DNA from: Microvirga arabica
GTDB lineage: Bacteria > Pseudomonadota > Alphaproteobacteria > Rhizobiales > Beijerinckiaceae
Assembly (NCBI RefSeq): GCF_016811235.1
Contig: NZ_JAFBID010000008.1
Coordinates: 62,001-126,000 of the forward strand
Length of the DNA: 64,000 bases
Direction: 5' to 3'
This document shows positions 62,269-64,000 of this stretch, piece by piece. The number at the start of each line of letters is the position of its first letter. The stretch's first letter is position 1. The notes beneath the pieces are model-generated. The model was not told the DNA's origin. It did not search any database and saw only the letters and a list, made by a program, of their open reading frames with translations. The position numbers and the translations under genes are program-made.

Positions 62269-63864
62269 TTGGTGGCCTTTGGCGACACATCCCGGGAAGC
62301 TCGTCGGGAGAGAAGGGCACGCAAGCACTTCGATCGGCGTAAGGAAGCGGCGCTGGCTGGCCTTCACCTGCCCACCGAGCACGAATTGCTTGTTGGGATG
62401 CCTTTCCTTGCGAAAGACATCCAGCAGGACATGCAGGCCTTCGCCGAGAGGGTGATGCCCCGGCTTCGGAGGAAGGCGGATCACGCTCATTTCGCAATGG
62501 TCTTGGACCGTATGGGGGAACTCACCGTCAATGCCGGCGTGGACGAGGTCAAGGAACTCTCGAACGTACTCGACTTGGCCGCGACCAGCCTCCCGGGCGA
62601 CGGCCGATCCTGGCGGTTGCGGTGCCGGATCTATCTCGCGCATCTTGGTGACCATCGTGCTGCCGTCGATTTAGCCCGTGAAGCGCTCACCACAGCCGCC
62701 GCGTTGGAGCCATATCCGAGCGAGTGGGTACATGTCGTCCCAATGATCACGGCGGCTCTGGGATGGCTTTCCCTTGCGGCATCCGATCCCGCATTTCCCT
62801 ACCTTGGTGATGAAGCACGAGTTTTGCGCCGAGGGACTGCTGCGCAACTGGTGGCCCGTTACGGAAAGCTGCTGACCGAAGTGATCGAAATCCAGGCGCG
62901 AACTGTTGCAGCGGATGACACCCAGGCTGCGAGCAGGAAGCTGCTAGGCGCGACGGCAGGACAGGCTTCGTCCGCCCAGATCCAGGAGGGGTACGTTGAA
63001 GCTGCTTCCCAGCCTTCAGCGGTCGTGTTCAATCAGGTTGGGAATGCGAACACGGGGGAAGGAAAGAAGGTCGCAAGGGAGCTCGATGAGTTTGCCGGAA
63101 AGGCCCTGCCGCTGGTTCCCGTTCCGGATCTCACGATGGCTCGGGCGGCCTTGCGAGCTGAGTTCCCCTATGCAACGGATGTGACAGACCACATTCTCGC
63201 GGACATCGTGCCACGCTCCTACGTCCGGATCCGTCCAACCATCCTCGTTGGTTCGCCGGGATCCGGCAAATCCCGCTTCGCACGCCGCCTCCTCAACGTG
63301 CTCAAGGTGCCGCACGATGTAGTTCCGTGCGGCGGGGTGTCTGACGGAGCCTTCGCGGGTACACCCCGCCGGTGGACCACGGGTGAGCCGTCCCTTCCGG
63401 TCGCCCTCATCACCCGGTACCGGATCGCGGGGCCGGGCGCGGTTCTGGACGAGATCGAGAAGGTCGGCACCTCCCGCCACAACGGGCAGGCGCACGATGC
63501 GCTCCTCGCCTTCCTGGAGCATGAGACGGCGTGTCGCTTCCATGATCCGTACGTCCAAGCGCCATGCGACGTCTCCCACGTCACTTGGGTGATGACCGCC
63601 AATTCGCTTGATGACCTTTCGGCTCCGCTCAGGGACCGCTGCCGGGTAATACGTTTCCCCGAGCCGAGATGTCAGCATCTTCCAGCTCTTAGCCGCTATA
63701 TCATCACCGACATCATGGCCGAGCACGGATTAGACCAGCGGTGGGTCGTTCCCCTCGATGAGATCGAGATGGAAGCAATTGCCGGACTGTGGCCGGGAGG
63801 ATCCTTGCGCAAGTTGCGGAGAATGATTGAAGTTGCTCTGTCGGCGAGGCGATTGCAGCACTGA
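62269..63864 (+). CDS. AAA+ ATPase with Lon-like ATPase core
   Basis: The start is TTG at 62269 or GTG three bases later, after GAGGGG, giving about 531 residues. The first 270 residues are helical, with a TPR-like piece (YLAHLGDHRAAVDLAREALTTAA). The AAA+ core has Walker A VGSPGSGKSRFARRL (about residue 328), Walker B GAVLDEIEKVG, sensor 1 WVMTANSLDDLS, arginine finger LRDRCRVIRFPEP and sensor 2 GGSLRKLRRMIE. These features are closest to the Lon ATPase module, but no protease domain follows. It could be a disaggregase or a motor for a partner. A strong hairpin lies just after the stop. Confidence 0.8.
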   Translation: MVAFGDTSREARRERRARKHFDRRKEAALAGLHLPTEHELLVGMPFLAKDIQQDMQAFAERVMPRLRRKADHAHFAMVLDRMGELTVNAGVDEVKELSNVLDLAATSLPGDGRSWRLRCRIYLAHLGDHRAAVDLAREALTTAAALEPYPSEWVHVVPMITAALGWLSLAASDPAFPYLGDEARVLRRGTAAQLVARYGKLLTEVIEIQARTVAADDTQAASRKLLGATAGQASSAQIQEGYVEAASQPSAVVFNQVGNANTGEGKKVARELDEFAGKALPLVPVPDLTMARAALRAEFPYATDVTDHILADIVPRSYVRIRPTILVGSPGSGKSRFARRLLNVLKVPHDVVPCGGVSDGAFAGTPRRWTTGEPSLPVALITRYRIAGPGAVLDEIEKVGTSRHNGQAHDALLAFLEHETACRFHDPYVQAPCDVSHVTWVMTANSLDDLSAPLRDRCRVIRFPEPRCQHLPALSRYIITDIMAEHGLDQRWVVPLDEIEMEAIAGLWPGGSLRKLRRMIEVALSARRLQH

Positions 63865-63887
63865 CAAAGGTCGATCTTATGTGCGAA

Positions 63888-63918
63888 GGCCCAGCCACAA
63901 GGGTCTTGTGGCTGGGCC
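63888..63918 (+). terminator. Strong hairpin after the AAA+ operon
   Basis: A perfect 14-bp stem (GGCCCAGCCACAAG / CTTGTGGCTGGGCC) with a 3-nt loop lies 24 bp after the AAA+ stop. There is no long T-tract, but the stability makes it a likely transcription end. Nothing recognisable follows to the window end. Confidence 0.75.
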
Positions 63919-64000
63919 TGTGCATGACATTCAGTGACGAAGTTTACAATTTAATGTGACCGGTTCCTGATTATTTACAAAGGTATCCAGGACCCCAATG

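Noticed and set aside
1..64000. tRNA, rRNA, riboswitch or CRISPR features
   Set aside because: No cloverleaf, rRNA segment, known aptamer core or regularly spaced repeat was found by reading either strand; a covariance-model search would be needed to exclude small RNAs.

Overview
The window is high-GC DNA whose gene content (HWE and HisKA sensor kinases, a NepR-type anti-sigma factor, MipA/OmpV, BON, DUF6634-like and BetT proteins) points to an alphaproteobacterium of the Hyphomicrobiales. Microvirga or another Methylobacteriaceae genus is my best guess, but this is inference. I see no rRNA, tRNA or CRISPR array.

Region 1 (1-28.5 kb) looks like ordinary chromosome. It carries an AlkZ-type DNA glycosylase, a DHA2 drug exporter, a HerA-like ATPase, an ABC exporter, an M20 amidohydrolase, a ring-cleaving VOC dioxygenase, a periplasmic protein paired with a GGDEF-EAL enzyme, a CatB-type acetyltransferase, an atypical QueD/PTPS homolog, MipA, a Clp1/Grc3-like P-loop kinase overlapping an esterase, a SemiSWEET, a HAD phosphatase, a BON protein, an HNH protein, a patatin, a dienelactone hydrolase, an HxlR regulator divergent from a VOC/YciI/DoxX cluster, a frame-broken VOC gene, a diguanylate cyclase and a BetT transporter.

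Region 2 (about 28.9-37.6 kb) is visibly richer in A+T. It holds a compact Tn7-like transposition module on the minus strand: tnsA, tniA/tnsB, tniB/tnsC and two tniQ genes. The second tniQ appears frame-broken. No Cas genes accompany it, and I could not fix the element's ends. It is flanked on the right by debris, including a broken UvrD-type helicase N-terminus.

Region 3 (38.9-55.2 kb) is a dense signalling island: three HWE kinases, one GAF kinase, one LOV-domain hybrid kinase, four Crp/Fnr regulators in two paralogous pairs, an orphan NepR-like protein, a cupin, and three intact plus one decayed copy of an unnamed small-protein family.

Region 4 (55.8-64 kb) is defence-like. A Hachiman pair (hamA-hamB, minus strand) is followed by an XRE-type regulator, then a divergent three-gene operon: a MinD/ParA-like protein with an altered P-loop, a small DUF6634-like protein, and an AAA+ ATPase with a Lon-like ATPase core. 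The operon ends in a strong hairpin. It is my best candidate for an undescribed system.
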